From NCBI GenBank assembly GCA_964425315.1, contig CAYRNB010000133.1, positions 1-6,391 on the forward strand: a stretch of 6,391 bases of DNA, in the 5' to 3' direction. Below the pieces are notes generated by a model. That model made no database searches and had not been told where the DNA came from. It saw nothing but the letters and a program-made list of their open reading frames with translations. Both the position numbers and the translations under genes were made by a program. The stretch comes from Rhodoblastus sp964425315. GTDB lineage: Bacteria > Pseudomonadota > Alphaproteobacteria > Rhizobiales > Beijerinckiaceae. Below, piece by piece: positions 5,068 to 6,391 of this stretch; within the stretch, counting starts at the first letter, position 1, and the number at the start of each line of letters is the position of its first letter.

Positions 5068-6391
5068 ATGAGAGCACTCGCAACATCCCTGCTTTCGGTA
5101 AGCCTGCTCGCTATAGCTATGCCAGCGAGCGCAAAGGACACGGACGTGACCTTGTCCCAGAACCCGAAGGATTGGGTCCTCCCAGCGGGAGACTACGCCA
5201 ACAACCGCTATTCGAAGCTCGACCAGATCACCAACAGGAATGCCAGCAAGCTTGAGCCGGTCTGGAGCTTCTCGACCGGCGTCCTGCGCGGCCATGAGGG
5301 CGGACCGCTGGTGGTGGGCAATATCATGTATCTCGTCACGCCCTTCCCCAACAACGTCTATGCCCTCGACCTCAACCACGACGGCACGATTCTGTGGACA
5401 TACAAACCCAAGCAGAATCCGGACGTCATTCCGGTCATGTGCTGCGACACGGTCAATCGCGGCTTGTCCTATGCCGACGGCAAGATCTTCCTGAATCAGG
5501 CCGACACGACTCTGGTGGCGCTCGACGCCAAGACCGGCAAGGTTCTGTGGAAAGCCGTGAACGGCGATCCGAAGAAGGGCGAAACCGCCACTTCGGCGCC
5601 AATGCCGGTCAAGAATGTGGTCCTCGTGGGCGATTCGGGCGGCGAGTTCGGCGTACGCTGCAAGATGACCGCCTATAATATGGACACCGGCAAGCTCGTC
5701 TGGCGCGCCTATTCGGAAGGCCCGGACGATTCCCTGTTGATGGACCCGGAAAAGACCACCGAACTTGGCAAGCCGATTGGCAAGAATTCCAGCCTGAAAA
5801 CCTGGAAGGGGACCCAGTGGAAACAGGGGGGCGGCTGCACCTGGGGCTGGATTTCCTACGATCCGGAGCTGAACCTGATTTATTACGGCACCGGCAACCC
5901 CTCGACCTGGAACCCGAAGCAGCGCCCCGGGGACAACAAATGGTCGATGACCATCATGGCCCGCAATCCCGACACTGGCATGGCCAAATGGGTCTATCAG
6001 ATGACCCCGCATGACCAGTGGGACTATGACGGCGTCAATGAAATGCAGCTCGTCGATCAGAAGTTCGACGGCAAGATGCGCAAGCTTCTGGTGCATTTCG
6101 ACCGCAACGGCTTCGCCTATACGATGGATCGCGCCAATGGCGAACTGCTGCTGGCGAAGAAATACGATCCGGCCGTCAACTGGGCGACCAGGATCGACAT
6201 GGACAAGAACTCGCCGAACTATGGCCGGCCGGAAGTGGTGAAGAAATATTCGACCGAAGCCGGCGGGGAGGACTTCAACACCAAGGGCATCTGCCCGGCG
6301 GCTCTCGGCACGAAAGACCAGCAGCCTTCCGCCTATTCGCCCAAGACCGGCCTGTTCTACGTGCCGACCAACCATGTCTGCATGGATTACG
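5068..6391 (+). CDS. xoxF: Lanthanide-dependent PQQ methanol dehydrogenase XoxF, 3' end outside window
   Basis: XoxF oxidises methanol to formaldehyde or formate in the periplasm with PQQ and a lanthanide ion, passing electrons to a cytochrome c. The window holds 441 codons of about 600. Residues 1-22 are a signal peptide (cleavage after A-S-A, before Lys23). The vicinal cysteine pair of the PQQ pocket is Cys125-Cys126 (VMCCDTVNRG). Glu193 (GGEFG), Asn277 (GTGNPST) and Asp319 are the metal ligands, Asp319 also being the catalytic base. Asp321 (WDYDG) is the additional aspartate that marks lanthanide enzymes; calcium-type MxaF has Ala there. Blocks such as NPSTWNPKQRPGDNKWSMTIMARNPDTGMAKWVYQMTPHD (277-316) closely resemble the XoxF5 clade of alphaproteobacteria. 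The start has GGAGG five bases upstream. The usual partners XoxG and XoxJ would lie to the right, outside the window. Confidence 0.96.
   Translation, partial: MRALATSLLSVSLLAIAMPASAKDTDVTLSQNPKDWVLPAGDYANNRYSKLDQITNRNASKLEPVWSFSTGVLRGHEGGPLVVGNIMYLVTPFPNNVYALDLNHDGTILWTYKPKQNPDVIPVMCCDTVNRGLSYADGKIFLNQADTTLVALDAKTGKVLWKAVNGDPKKGETATSAPMPVKNVVLVGDSGGEFGVRCKMTAYNMDTGKLVWRAYSEGPDDSLLMDPEKTTELGKPIGKNSSLKTWKGTQWKQGGGCTWGWISYDPELNLIYYGTGNPSTWNPKQRPGDNKWSMTIMARNPDTGMAKWVYQMTPHDQWDYDGVNEMQLVDQKFDGKMRKLLVHFDRNGFAYTMDRANGELLLAKKYDPAVNWATRIDMDKNSPNYGRPEVVKKYSTEAGGEDFNTKGICPAALGTKDQQPSAYSPKTGLFYVPTNHVCMDY

Noticed and set aside
4842..5141. Minus-strand open frame of 99 codons in the xoxF leader
   Set aside because: The hydrophobic start is the reverse of the xoxF signal peptide coding region and there is no ribosome binding site.
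4924..6375. Long open frame of 483 codons on the minus strand opposite xoxF
   Set aside because: It is antisense to a clearly recognisable XoxF, has no Shine-Dalgarno, and its open frame follows from the GC-rich codon pattern of xoxF.

Overview
The window is GC-rich, densely coded DNA from what is most likely an alphaproteobacterium of the order Hyphomicrobiales (Rhizobiales) with methylotrophic metabolism. Two things point there. The right end carries the first three quarters of a lanthanide-type, PQQ-dependent methanol dehydrogenase (XoxF). A direct repeat of the form used by alphaproteobacterial LexA (GTTC-N7-GTTC) lies in a promoter in the middle of the window. Genus cannot be fixed from the sequence alone; a methanotroph or methylotroph of the Methylocystaceae or Beijerinckiaceae is my best guess.

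Layout from left to right. Positions 1-431 (minus strand) hold the first codons of an unidentified gene and, upstream of it in the same direction, a small two-helix membrane protein. A perfect 12-bp palindrome lies in or at the edge of the divergent intergenic region. Positions 519-1378 (plus) hold a two-gene unit: an exported PepSY-type protein and a four-helix cytochrome b, whose stop and start codons overlap by one base. Positions 1407-3346 (minus) hold a radical SAM protein of the PA0069 family followed by a class I O-methyltransferase, ending in an intrinsic terminator whose loop contains the methyltransferase stop codon. Positions 3387-3923 (plus) encode a divergent glycosyltransferase-fold-like protein that lacks the usual catalytic acidic motifs. 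Positions 4057-4774 (plus) encode a short membrane-anchored SHOCT protein and a DUF985 cupin that starts with TTG. A 293-bp gap with an AT-rich patch and a 13-bp palindrome precedes xoxF at 5068, which runs off the right edge.

The most interesting locus is the radical SAM gene. Its promoter region has a TTGACA -35 element and a GTTC-N7-GTTC repeat overlapping the probable -10, and its protein ends in QLSLF, which matches the bacterial sliding-clamp (DnaN) binding consensus. Together with the distant relation of this family to spore photoproduct lyase, this suggests an SOS-induced, clamp-recruited radical SAM enzyme acting on damaged DNA. The motifs are visible; the function is inference. The other genes look like ordinary chromosomal genes, and I see no mobile element, tRNA, rRNA or CRISPR array.
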